Positions 15,573-24,609 of a stretch of 64,000 nt of DNA are shown here, piece after piece (positions within the stretch are counted from its first letter, which is position 1; every line of letters starts with the position of its first letter). Below the pieces are notes generated by a model. It was not told where the DNA came from, ran no database searches, and saw only the letters and a list, made by a program, of their open reading frames with translations. The DNA comes from Novipirellula caenicola. GTDB taxonomy: Bacteria > Planctomycetota > Planctomycetia > Pirellulales > Pirellulaceae. The stretch lies in assembly GCF_039545035.1 (NCBI RefSeq), contig NZ_BAABRO010000015.1:62001-126000 (forward strand), read 5' to 3'. The translations under genes were made by a program, and so were the position numbers.

Positions 15573-16927
15573 GCTCCGCCCACTTCGACTTGATCGTCAT
15601 CGGCACCGGCCCTTCCGCTTCGACCGTTGCTAAGAAAACGCGTGCCGAAGGAAAGCGAGTGGCCGTGATTGAAGAGCGAGAATTCGGTGGCACGTGTGCC
15701 CTACGGGGCTGTAACCCCAAAAAGGTCTACGTCAACGCGGCCGATTTGATCGATCGTGTCGTCGGCGGCCGCGGGAAGCTTGTCGATTACGAGCAGCTCC
15801 GGATTGATTGGCAGCAACTGCTGCAATTCAAGAAAACATTCACCGATCCGGTGATTGAGAAAAGTGAAGCTTCGTACCGAAAAAAGGGAATTGAAACCTT
15901 TTCAGGAACGGCTTCGTTTGCGGCTGCCGACACGGTTCGTGTTGGATCGCAAGCGCTGACATCGGAACGGTTCTTTGTAGGCACCGGTGCGCGGCCACGC
16001 CCTCTCGGTATCCCAGGCGAGTCATTGGTGCTGCATAGCGGCGATTTTCTCGAACTCTCTGAAATCCCCAAACGCGTCGTGTTCATCGGAGGCGGATACA
16101 TCTCGATGGAGTTTGCTTGCGTTGTCGCCCGCTATGGTGCCCACGTTACGGTATTGCAGCACGGTGATCAAATCTTGAGCTCCTTTGATAAGGACCTTGT
16201 TACGCAGCTGAGTGATTATTGCGCAGAGCACCAGATCGAAATTCAAACTCGATCCGAAGTGACCGCCGTGCAGCAGCGCAGCGATCAATCGTTGGTTGTG
16301 AACTACAAAAAAGCCGACCAAATGGAATCAATCGAAGCCGATTTGGTGATTCACGGTGCCGGCCGCGTTCCAAACGTGGATGACCTTGATTTGCAGGCGG
16401 GAGAAGTCGAATTTGGCGAACAGGGAATCAAGGTAGATGCGTTTCTGAGAAGTGTTACGAACCCGCGAGTCTTCGCCGCCGGCGATTGTGCGGACACCGG
16501 TAAACCACGCTTGACGCCCACGGCCAATGAAGAGGCACGCGTCGTGGTGAAGAATCTGTTTGCCTCGCAATCAATGCAGCAGCCCGATTACGGCGTGATC
16601 CCGCGAGTTGCGTTCACGGTTCCTTCGATCGCGGCCGTGGGAATGTCCGAGGCCGAGGCACGAAAGTCCCATGACGTTGATGTGCATCACGAAGACACGT
16701 CGACATGGGGCTCGGTGCGTAAAACAGGCCAGCGGTGTGCGGGCTACAAAGTCCTGATTGATAAACAGACCAACTTGATTCTCGGCGCTCATTTGCTTGG
16801 GCCCGCCGCCGAAGAAACGATCAATCTGTTTGCCATGGCGATGAAGTTTGGGTTGACCGCGAATGACGTCAAGTCGACCTTGTTTGCCTTTCCCACCTTC
16901 GCGTCGGACGTACGCAAAATGGTGTGA
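15569..16927 (+). CDS. FAD-dependent pyridine nucleotide-disulfide oxidoreductase, atypical
   Basis: A 452-residue flavoprotein of the glutathione-reductase/dihydrolipoamide-dehydrogenase family. FAD motif GTGPSAS is at residues 12-18, the redox disulfide GGTCALRGCNPKK at Cys43 and Cys48, the NAD(P) motif is GGGYISMEFA and the second FAD motif is FAAGDCADTG. The dimer-interface end reads LFAFPTFASDV, where classical members have HPT..E, so the catalytic His is replaced by Phe. The enzyme may therefore transfer electrons to a partner by another route, or act as a quinone or peroxide-linked reductase. It is coupled to the AhpD-like gene. Confidence 0.88.
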   Translation: MSSAHFDLIVIGTGPSASTVAKKTRAEGKRVAVIEEREFGGTCALRGCNPKKVYVNAADLIDRVVGGRGKLVDYEQLRIDWQQLLQFKKTFTDPVIEKSEASYRKKGIETFSGTASFAAADTVRVGSQALTSERFFVGTGARPRPLGIPGESLVLHSGDFLELSEIPKRVVFIGGGYISMEFACVVARYGAHVTVLQHGDQILSSFDKDLVTQLSDYCAEHQIEIQTRSEVTAVQQRSDQSLVVNYKKADQMESIEADLVIHGAGRVPNVDDLDLQAGEVEFGEQGIKVDAFLRSVTNPRVFAAGDCADTGKPRLTPTANEEARVVVKNLFASQSMQQPDYGVIPRVAFTVPSIAAVGMSEAEARKSHDVDVHHEDTSTWGSVRKTGQRCAGYKVLIDKQTNLILGAHLLGPAAEETINLFAMAMKFGLTANDVKSTLFAFPTFASDVRKMV

Positions 16928-16938
16928 GCCACTGCTTA

Positions 16939-17169
16939 TTATTCTTGAACGGGTTCAAGCTCGGCCGGTTCACGCTCAATGCTTGCGTCGACTTTCTCGG
17001 CCGCTTGGTCGACCACTTGTTTCGACTTCTCAACAAGCGTGGACGTGTCCTCTTTTACTCGCTCGGTGTCGACCTGGATCGTCGGGTTACCCTCAGGGGA
17101 GCTTAGCCGTAACCAGCCCACCAAAACCATGATCAACACCAACACGGCTACCACAATCACAACACGCAT
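16939..17169 (-). CDS. small membrane-anchored hypothetical protein
   Basis: A 76-residue protein with one N-terminal membrane segment (VVIVVAVLVLIMVLVGWL) followed by a charged, probably coiled tail (KEDTSTLVEKSKQVVDQAAEKVDASIEREPAELE). AGGAGAGG lies at ideal distance before ATG 17169. It converges on the oxidoreductase gene with an 11-bp gap and has its own sigma-54-type promoter near 17305-17318. I do not recognise a family; the tail resembles periplasm- or cytoplasm-facing spacer helices. Confidence 0.65.
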   Translation of the reverse strand: MRVVIVVAVLVLIMVLVGWLRLSSPEGNPTIQVDTERVKEDTSTLVEKSKQVVDQAAEKVDASIEREPAELEPVQE

Positions 17170-17303
17170 TACGCCCTCTCCTGTATATCGAACTTATTGA
17201 CTTTCCCGCTCCGGCGATTTGCGTTTTCAGCGAATCCAGAGCCGGTTGCCTCGCACGTCATTGCCTTACAGGGCCGTTGCCGCGCGGGGCCATTGCCAGT
17301 GGT

Positions 17304-17320
17304 TGCAATTGTCATGCCGA
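17304..17320 (-). promoter_or_regulatory. sigma-54 promoter for the 76-residue membrane protein
   Basis: On the minus strand the site is TCGGCATGACAATTGCA: GG (17318-17317), ten bases, GC (17306-17305). It lies only 17 bp from the plus-strand sigma-54 site, making a divergent pair. Confidence 0.6.
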
Positions 17321-17332
17321 CGCAGCGACAAG

Positions 17333-17349
17333 CTGGCACGGATTTTGCG
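17333..17349 (+). promoter_or_regulatory. sigma-54 promoter for the PP2C gene
   Basis: CTGGCACGGATTTTGCG is an almost exact consensus (TGGCACG, N4, TTGC) with GG at 17335-17336 and GC at 17347-17348. The predicted start, near 17360, lies inside a 16-bp tandem repeat. Confidence 0.75.
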
Positions 17350-17350
17350 T

Positions 17351-17398
17351 CCCGTTTGCCAACTTGCCCGTTTGCCAACTTGCCCGTTTGCGAATCTG
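17351..17398 (+). repeat. 16-bp tandem repeat at the PP2C transcription start
   Basis: CCCGTTTGCCAACTTG occurs at 17351-17366 and 17367-17382, followed by a partial third copy (CCCGTTTGCGAATCTGG). It directly follows the sigma-54 site. Confidence 0.85.
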
Positions 17399-17500
17399 GC
17401 CGCTTGCAACGCTACTGGCCGCTAGATAGATCTCGCGAATTTTTTTTACTGCTACCCGTTTTTCATCGCCCTGACCTCGCTGGCGAAATGGAGCCGCTTC

Positions 17501-18421
17501 ATGCATGGACAAATGGAAATCTTTGGCACGAGTGATATCGGTCGCCACCGCAAAACCAACGAAGATCACTTCATGATCGCCGACCTCTGCAAATCGATGC
17601 GAGTCCATTCGACTAGCTTGGCGCTTGACCATCGCACCCGTTTGTTTGGCGAAACGCAGGGGCGATTGTTATTGGTTGCCGATGGCATGGGAGGACACGA
17701 ATCGGGCGAGCGAGCGAGTCAATTGGCACTGGACGGGATTGTCGATTACGTGCTCAATACGCTCAGCTGGTATCTGTTGCACGACGACATCCACGAGGAC
17801 GAGGATTTTCAAAAACACTTGAAGGCGGGGTTGTTAAATTGCCAACAGTTGATCGAGCGTGACATCGCCTCGGCGCCACAGCGAGAAGGGATGGGGTCGA
17901 CGCTGACGATGGCTTACATCGCTTGGCCGCGGATGTTTGTCGTCCACGTTGGCGATAGCCGGTGCTATTTGCTGCGTGATGGCACGATCAAACAATTAAC
18001 GCGAGACCACACGATGGCCGAGGCGGTCTTGGGACACCATGAAACCGACGAATCCGAACCGGATCGCGAAGGGCCGTTGACGAATTTGTTGTGGAATGTG
18101 CTGGGCGGAAAAGACCAGCCGCATCCCGATGCAGCGTCCTATCATTTGCAGCTTGGCGATGCGCTAGTGTTGTGCACCGATGGCTTGACCAAACATCTCT
18201 GCCGCAAACGGATTGCCGAACTGATATTGAGTGACCGTCCTTTAGAAGAGGCATGCAATCAAGCGATTCAGGAGGCCAACGACGCGGGCGGCAGCGACAA
18301 CTTGACCATCGTTGCATGCCGCTTTCGAAAAAAGCGGCCGGTCCAAGAAATGGAAGCAGAGGCCGAAGTGTTGATTCCGGATACGGAGGACAACGTCGAC
18401 GAAACCGTGCCGGTAAGCTGA
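17501..18421 (+). CDS. PP2C-family protein serine/threonine phosphatase
   Basis: A 306-residue metal-dependent phosphatase. PP2C motifs appear in order: SDIGRHRKTNEDH, VADGMGGHESGERAS, GSTLTMAYI, HVGDSRCYLLRDG, LTRDHT, LCTDGLTKHL and GGSDNLTIVACRF, so all metal-binding Asp residues are present. No membrane or sensor domain is attached. GGAG lies seven bases before ATG 17501. It is preceded by a consensus sigma-54 promoter and followed by a convergent diguanylate cyclase. PP2C enzymes usually oppose Hanks-type kinases, but no such kinase lies in this window. Confidence 0.93.
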   Translation: MHGQMEIFGTSDIGRHRKTNEDHFMIADLCKSMRVHSTSLALDHRTRLFGETQGRLLLVADGMGGHESGERASQLALDGIVDYVLNTLSWYLLHDDIHEDEDFQKHLKAGLLNCQQLIERDIASAPQREGMGSTLTMAYIAWPRMFVVHVGDSRCYLLRDGTIKQLTRDHTMAEAVLGHHETDESEPDREGPLTNLLWNVLGGKDQPHPDAASYHLQLGDALVLCTDGLTKHLCRKRIAELILSDRPLEEACNQAIQEANDAGGSDNLTIVACRFRKKRPVQEMEAEAEVLIPDTEDNVDETVPVS

Positions 18422-18533
18422 CGCTTCGTTGCCCCTTGCCTCTTGCTCTTTGCCCCTTGTCACGATCGGTTTGCATGGCCGTGGTGGTTTTCATCGTGCA
18501 GTGGCAATGCTCGAACGATTTCCACCTCGGACA

Positions 18534-19616
18534 TTACGCATCGTGCTTTGCCAACGGAACACGGTGCAGTTGACGCTCGGCGCGAATGCAATTGCGGCCA
18601 TTTTCTTTGGCGCAGTAAAGCAGTTTGTCGGCGCGGTCAAACCAGCTCTTCTGTGTGTCATCACTTCGCAGGATGGCGACGCCGATCGAGGCCGTGACCT
18701 GAGGCAACGATTGTCCGCTGGCTTGATGTTTGAAACGGTGGTTTGCCAGCGAATTGCGTATCGTTTCCGCGAATTGCAACGCTTCGTCTGCCGAGGCGAC
18801 ACGCAGGAACACACCAAACTCGTCGCCACCGTAGCGTGTTACCGTGGCATCCCCAATCGCTGATTGGATTTTTGCCGCAATGAACTTCAAAAGCGTGTCG
18901 CCGACGGTATGCCCAAGATGGTCATTGACGTATTTAAATCCGTCGAGGTCGACCAGCATCAACACGGCGTCTCCCGCGGTATCCGTACGGCGGTTGCGGA
19001 TCGCGGTTTCCATCAACGCGTCAAAACACCGACGATTGCCCACGCCGGTTAACGCGTCGGTCATCGTCGACCGCCGAGACGCGATGAGCTCCTCTTGCAA
19101 CTGACTGATTTGCCCTTGCGACTGTTTCAATTGAACCTGCATCGAATCCAATTGAGACTGCATCGTGGCATTGCTGGCGATGATTTTCGCGACACAGGCT
19201 TTGATTTTCTCGGGCGTAACATTCGCTGCCGTCAAATCGCGATTAGCATGATCGATGGAATCGCCGAGTTGTTCTCCGGCATGCATCTGACGCTCGATGG
19301 CGTTGACTAGTTCTTGAAGTTCCTCTTCTAGTTTGCTGCTGATTTGCGTGCTGAGCTTCGCATCGGTCGGTTGGCAAAACCGCTGATGCAATGCTTCGAG
19401 CTGCGCTGCGGAAACCGTCTGGGCCTCGTCGATGGCGCCGCTCAAATGATCCGAAATCTCGGGGCTTCGTCCTTCGGCGTATCGGTACCACACCTCGTAA
19501 ATATTCGGAGTGGGAGGTGTCTTGAATCGGCCGATGAATTGCAGGGCTTTTTTGGCGATCGAAAAGGCGAAGTTGAAATCATGATCTGAGTCAGAGGCGG
19601 ATGATTCGGAGGTCAC
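18534..19616 (-). CDS. diguanylate cyclase (GGDEF domain)
   Basis: A 360-residue protein with a helical N-terminal region including a probable coiled coil (about 90-182) and a GGDEF domain. The domain starts at TDALTGVGNRRCFD; RYGGDEF is at residues 261-267, so c-di-GMP synthesis is expected. The inhibitory RxxD site five residues before GGDEF is absent (the aligned position reads AIGD), so product inhibition through a standard I-site is unlikely. The N-terminal part (ALQFIGRFKTPPTPNIYEVWYRYAEG) resembles a short sensory region seen in other cyclases. No sigma-54 site was found upstream. Confidence 0.93.
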   Translation of the reverse strand: MTSESSASDSDHDFNFAFSIAKKALQFIGRFKTPPTPNIYEVWYRYAEGRSPEISDHLSGAIDEAQTVSAAQLEALHQRFCQPTDAKLSTQISSKLEEELQELVNAIERQMHAGEQLGDSIDHANRDLTAANVTPEKIKACVAKIIASNATMQSQLDSMQVQLKQSQGQISQLQEELIASRRSTMTDALTGVGNRRCFDALMETAIRNRRTDTAGDAVLMLVDLDGFKYVNDHLGHTVGDTLLKFIAAKIQSAIGDATVTRYGGDEFGVFLRVASADEALQFAETIRNSLANHRFKHQASGQSLPQVTASIGVAILRSDDTQKSWFDRADKLLYCAKENGRNCIRAERQLHRVPLAKHDA

Positions 19617-20367
19617 GCAATAAAACTCCTGGCAATAAACATGTTGTTAAAAATTCACGCGAAATTTCACTACATCTGACACCGTAAAACCAACCTGTAC
19701 TCGCGTTCGTCGGAACAACGACATGGCTGCAGTGGCTTGAAGTCCTCCGCCTAGGGAAGTGATTTCATTATTGAACCACGCGGCAAATAAAGGGGCAACC
19801 ACAGTAAGGGGTGTTGTCGTGCAAGACAAGCTTGACGGCGGGGCAGCAGGCCGAGATGTCCACTTTCTCGATGTTGGGGGGCGTTCGTTCCCGTCTTGTC
19901 GTCGATAACGGTCGCGAAGCTTTCGAAAAAATGCCGGTGGGGTACGTGATCGAAAAAATCATACTTTCTGGCTAGGTGTCAAAGGCGAGGATGATGAATT
20001 TTTTGTAAAGAAAACAGATCAAAGGGGGACACAAGCATCTTTGTCGGGGGGAGTGCAATTTGTCCGCGAGTTTGCCCCCAACCAGACTGGCCGACTCGAC
20101 CATGCAAGCACAGGTTGCCCCAGAACCCCCAAGACATCCTGAGCACCGTCGGGTTGGCTAAGGTATATCCTCAACCGCAATCCTCTGCGTAAAACCGAAT
20201 GGGGGTGGCACTAAATACCCTGGTTTTTACTTTGTTTTTGTGCGGAAACCCGCCAGTTTGACTAGTCCTCGCAAACCGCAACCTAAGGTTTTTTAGCGTC
20301 TTCGAGCCGAGCGGCACGGAGGAGCGTCCTTAAAAAAAATCCTAAGAATTCTCGCGGGGGGCAAGCT
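19617..20367. other. 751-bp intergenic region without a supported gene
   Basis: It separates the divergent diguanylate cyclase and ethylene-domain kinase. Short frames on both strands lack ribosome sites and plausible composition. There is no GG-N8-TTGC site in either direction, unlike most other gaps here, so these two genes probably use a different sigma factor. Confidence 0.5.
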
Positions 20368-23300
20368 GTGAGTTCGTGTTGGAGGTTTGGTGTCGTCAAA
20401 TCAAATCGAGATTGCTGCAAGTCGAATAAGAACGTCGTGATCGGAGCGATCTGCGTTCTGTTTTTGCTTGTCACGCAAGCGGATGCCGCGGACACCACCT
20501 TGCGTACGGATACCTCTGGTTCACTCGCGAGTTGCTGCAGCGGTGGTGATTGTTCGACGGTCGCTATCGCTGCAGGCAGCGAGCGTGAATTCCACGCCGA
20601 AGGGTTGGCGACGTTTTTCTCGAAATTGGTTGACACCCGCGATTTTCCAGCACGTTGGTACTGCGGCACATGGTCGTTGGATGTGGGTTGGTTGCACATC
20701 ATTTCAGACATTGCGATTTTTGCCGCCTACTTCGCCATCCCTCTCGTGTTGATGGGGTTCGTGCTGCATCGCCGCGACTTGCCATTTCCGCGGGTGATTT
20801 GGTTGTTCGCCGCGTTCATCCTGTCGTGTGGAATCACGCATCTGATCGAGGCAGGCTTGTTTTGGTGGCCGGTGTATCGGTTGTCCGGGGTGATGAAGGC
20901 GTGTTCCGCAATCATTTCTTGGGCAACGGTCGTCATGCTGATTCGCGTCACGCCGGCGGCACTGAAGATTCCCTCGGCAGCGCTGCTTTCGAAGCAGTTG
21001 CAAGAGGGCAAAGAGCGGCTCAACTTGGCCTTGGAAGCTGGCCATGTCGGCGTTTGGGAATGGGATCTCAATACCGACACCTTCATTTGGGACAGTACCA
21101 CTCGCGAGATCCTAGGGATCGATGCCGATGTTGAAATCGACTTCGATCTGTTTGCAGCGGCGGTTCACCCGGACGATCGTGACCGGGTCACGCAGCTCGT
21201 CAACAATAGTCTGCGCAGCGGATGTCGTTATGACACCCAGTACCGAGTGGTGCACCAAGACGGAACCCTTCACTACGTTCGAGCCAAGGGCAACGTCATC
21301 TATGGCACCAACGCGAAGCCCGAACGATTTCTCGGTGTCTGTCTGGACTTCACACAGCAACAGCTTCAGGAGGACGCGGTGTGGGAGAGTCAGAACAATT
21401 TTCAGAGCACGTTCGAGCAGGTCGCGATGGGCATCGCCCACGTCTCTCCGATCGGTAAATGGTTGCGAGTCAACAAAGGGCTTCGTGACATCCTGGGCTA
21501 CAGCGAAGAGGAATTGCTGCAGTCGACGTTCCAAGATCTGACGCACCCGGATGATCTAAATGCGGATATGGATAACGTGCAGTTTTTGCTCGATGGACGC
21601 ATCGAGTCCTATTCGATGGAGAAACGCTATATTCGAAAAGACGGAAGCTTGGTTTGGGGAAAGCTGACAGTTTCGCTGGTGCGTGACGTGATCGGCAACC
21701 CTAAGCACTTTATCGCCGTCATCGAAGATATCCAACAACGCAAAGACGCCGAAGCAAAACTTCGTGAATACACGTCGCAAATTCGCAAACTCTCGCTTGT
21801 GGCAAGCAAGACCAAACATTCGGTTGTGATTTGTGACGCACAGGGGCGGATCGAATGGACAAACGATGCGTTCACGCAGTTGACCGGTTACACGTTGGAT
21901 GAGGCGATTGGGGGCTACCCAACTCGTTTGTTGCAGGGCCCCGATACGGATCCAGAAACGATAAACGCGATCAACGAAGCCGTGCAACGTGGCGAGAGCA
22001 TTGCGGTCGAGATCCTCAACTACAGCAAATCAGGTGATGAGTATTGGATTGATTTGAAGATCGATCCGGTTTTTGATGAACAAGGTGAATTGACGCAGTT
22101 CATCGGCACGCAAGTCAACATTACCGAGCGTAAGAACGCCGAAATCGCGATGCGACAACAGCAAAAACGCTTTCAGCGGTTCTTGCAATCCGACATTGTC
22201 GGTATTGCCATCGTTCGTTTAAGTGGCGAGGTGGTTCAAGCCAACGACGAAATGCTTCGCATCGTTGGATATACTCGCGGGGAACTCGACAACCAACTCG
22301 TCAATTGGCGAGCAATGACCCCCGACGAATATTACGCTCGTGACGAACAGGCGATGACGGAATTGTTAGCCTCGGGCGCGGTCAAACCCTACGAAAAAGA
22401 ACTTATTCGTCTCGATGGATCGCGGGTGCCCATTGTGATCGGCGCCACCCATCTTGATGACGAAGACGATCTGACACTCTGCTTTGTATTGGATGCAACG
22501 TCGCAGAAAGAAACCAAAGCAAAATTGCAGTCCGCAAAACGTGTGGCCGAAAAAGCGAATTTGGCCAAGAGTGAATTTCTTGCTGCGATGAGTCACGAGC
22601 TACGCACGCCGCTCAACGGAGTGATTGGAATGACGGAATTGCTGGCGGAAACGGGACTCGATGCGCGGCAACAACGATTTGTTAACGCTTGTCAAACAAG
22701 TGGCAAGGCATTGATGACGCTGATCAATGACATTCTCGACTTTTCGAAAATCGAAGCAGGTCATCTCGAACTGGACCAGCATCGTTTCGATTTGCTGGAG
22801 TTGCTCGATGATGTGATGACGTCGATGCCCGTTCGTTTGGAGGGCAAACAGATCGAGTTGCTTTACCATCTAGACCACCCTGCGACGTTGACCTTGGTTG
22901 GTGACAGCCACCGACTACGCCAAGTGTTGTTTAATCTGATCGGAAACGCGATCAAATTCACCGATCGAGGCGAAGTCACGCTACTGGCCGAACCGCAACG
23001 GTTGACCGAGAGCGAGGCGACGATCCGGTTTTCGATTACCGATACCGGCATCGGGATCCCGCAAGATCGAATCAACCGGTTGTTCCAAGCGTTCTCACAA
23101 ATGGACAGCTCAACCAGTCGCCAATATGGCGGCACGGGGCTGGGACTATCGATCAGCAAAGGGCTTGTCGATCTGATGGGCGGAAGTATCGGGGTCCAGA
23201 GCGAGGAAGGAGTGGGGTCGCGTTTTTGGTTTACGTTGACGTTCAAACGGTTGCACGTTGTTAAATCCCGCGAGCGGATTGCAGCCGAACGGGTCAGCAA

Positions 23301-24555
23301 CGAACAAGTTCATGATTTGAAAGTGCTGGTGGTCGAAGACAACGACGAATGCCGGCGAACGCTTCACAGTATGCTGCAAGGTTGGAAAATCAAGGTTCAG
23401 TGCGTTCGAAACGCCGAGGACGCCGTGCAGCGGTTAAAACAAGCTCGTGCAAAAGGATCACCCTTTGACATCGCCTTGATCAACAAGACGTTGCCGGGCC
23501 AGGATGGGATCGAATTGGGACGCCGATTGCGCGAGGATTTTGCCTTTGATGATCTGCTGCTGTTCTTGATGGCTCCGATGGACGCCGATTTTCCTCCGTC
23601 CAATCTCGTGTTCGATCGGTTTCTGACCAAGCCGATCGGTCAATCGCTGCTGTTGGATACGATTGTCGATTCCTGCTGCAGAAAGCGACAAGACGTAGTG
23701 CCAGAGACGTTAGCGGAGACATTGGAACAGGTCCAACTGCAAAGCGATGTGCGGATCTTGGTGGCCGAAGACAACCCCACAAACCAACTTTATGCCGCAG
23801 AAATTTTGCTGCGAGAAGGATGGCAGTGCGATATCGCCAACAATGGACGCGAAGCAGTCGAGGCGGTTGGGAAATCAAACTATGATTTGATTCTGATGGA
23901 TTGCCAAATGCCCGAGGTCGATGGCTATGAGGCCACACGCCAAATACGAAAACAGGAATCCGATGGCCGGCTGGCGGGGCATCGAACGATTGTCGCGCTG
24001 ACGGCCAACGCGATCAAAGGAGATCGTGAGCTGTGCTTGGACGCGGGGATGGATGAGTATTTGTCCAAGCCGTTCGATCCCAGCCAGCTTGTGGCCATGA
24101 TTCGAGCTTTGCTAGAGGGAGAGTCGGTCTCGTTCGTGAACGCCGCTGCTGAAGCGTCGCCGTCGGCCGACGAGAACCAATCGGATCTTCCGCCGATCGA
24201 TTTTGATTCACTCTATGATCGCTGTATGGGCGATGTCAGCTTTGCTACGTCGCTGCTTGATTCGTTTGCCGAAGACGGACGCGATCGAATGAATCAGATC
24301 ATCCGATTGACCGACCAGGGGGATGTGTTGGCTGCTTCCAAGGTGGCTCACTCGCTAAAGGGGATCGCTGGCATTGTTGCGGCGCAGGAGGTCCAGTTCA
24401 TCTCTGCCCGCATCGAATCGGCGGGCAAGGCGGGCGAAATCGAGGTGATGCATCAATTGGTGGGCGATCTGAAGAACGTCGTGGACGAATGCCTCAGCTA
24501 CGTCCCGATCATGAAAAAACGCACCCAGCGGTGGCTGAAACACGAACCGGTTTGA
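20368..24555 (+). CDS. hybrid histidine kinase with ethylene-receptor-like membrane domain
   Basis: A 1395-residue hybrid sensor kinase. After a first hydrophobic segment (23-37) and a Cys-rich stretch (SCCSGGDC), residues 99-195 form three membrane helices that align without gaps to the plant ETR1 ethylene-binding domain. Asp114, Tyr121, Ile124, Pro125, Ile151, Cys154 and His158 correspond to ETR1 D25, Y32, I35, P36, I62, C65 and H69; Cys and His are the copper ligands (CGITH). Four PAS-type domains follow (about 215-330, 340-460, 470-590, 600-715), then HisKA with His743 (SHELRTPLN), HATPase (850-960), a first receiver whose phospho-Asp is Asn1039, a second intact receiver (Asp1178) and an HPt domain (His1328). 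The GTG start follows a G-rich ribosome site. Confidence 0.93.
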   Translation: MSSCWRFGVVKSNRDCCKSNKNVVIGAICVLFLLVTQADAADTTLRTDTSGSLASCCSGGDCSTVAIAAGSEREFHAEGLATFFSKLVDTRDFPARWYCGTWSLDVGWLHIISDIAIFAAYFAIPLVLMGFVLHRRDLPFPRVIWLFAAFILSCGITHLIEAGLFWWPVYRLSGVMKACSAIISWATVVMLIRVTPAALKIPSAALLSKQLQEGKERLNLALEAGHVGVWEWDLNTDTFIWDSTTREILGIDADVEIDFDLFAAAVHPDDRDRVTQLVNNSLRSGCRYDTQYRVVHQDGTLHYVRAKGNVIYGTNAKPERFLGVCLDFTQQQLQEDAVWESQNNFQSTFEQVAMGIAHVSPIGKWLRVNKGLRDILGYSEEELLQSTFQDLTHPDDLNADMDNVQFLLDGRIESYSMEKRYIRKDGSLVWGKLTVSLVRDVIGNPKHFIAVIEDIQQRKDAEAKLREYTSQIRKLSLVASKTKHSVVICDAQGRIEWTNDAFTQLTGYTLDEAIGGYPTRLLQGPDTDPETINAINEAVQRGESIAVEILNYSKSGDEYWIDLKIDPVFDEQGELTQFIGTQVNITERKNAEIAMRQQQKRFQRFLQSDIVGIAIVRLSGEVVQANDEMLRIVGYTRGELDNQLVNWRAMTPDEYYARDEQAMTELLASGAVKPYEKELIRLDGSRVPIVIGATHLDDEDDLTLCFVLDATSQKETKAKLQSAKRVAEKANLAKSEFLAAMSHELRTPLNGVIGMTELLAETGLDARQQRFVNACQTSGKALMTLINDILDFSKIEAGHLELDQHRFDLLELLDDVMTSMPVRLEGKQIELLYHLDHPATLTLVGDSHRLRQVLFNLIGNAIKFTDRGEVTLLAEPQRLTESEATIRFSITDTGIGIPQDRINRLFQAFSQMDSSTSRQYGGTGLGLSISKGLVDLMGGSIGVQSEEGVGSRFWFTLTFKRLHVVKSRERIAAERVSNEQVHDLKVLVVEDNDECRRTLHSMLQGWKIKVQCVRNAEDAVQRLKQARAKGSPFDIALINKTLPGQDGIELGRRLREDFAFDDLLLFLMAPMDADFPPSNLVFDRFLTKPIGQSLLLDTIVDSCCRKRQDVVPETLAETLEQVQLQSDVRILVAEDNPTNQLYAAEILLREGWQCDIANNGREAVEAVGKSNYDLILMDCQMPEVDGYEATRQIRKQESDGRLAGHRTIVALTANAIKGDRELCLDAGMDEYLSKPFDPSQLVAMIRALLEGESVSFVNAAAEASPSADENQSDLPPIDFDSLYDRCMGDVSFATSLLDSFAEDGRDRMNQIIRLTDQGDVLAASKVAHSLKGIAGIVAAQEVQFISARIESAGKAGEIEVMHQLVGDLKNVVDECLSYVPIMKKRTQRWLKHEPV

Positions 24556-24609
24556 TCCCCATTTTTTGACTAGTTTCGCTAACAAATTGATTGTGACAAG
24601 GACAGTGTG

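Noticed and set aside
18429-18863. Plus-strand frame after the PP2C gene
   Set aside because: Antisense to the GGDEF domain of the diguanylate cyclase, which is clearly the real gene.
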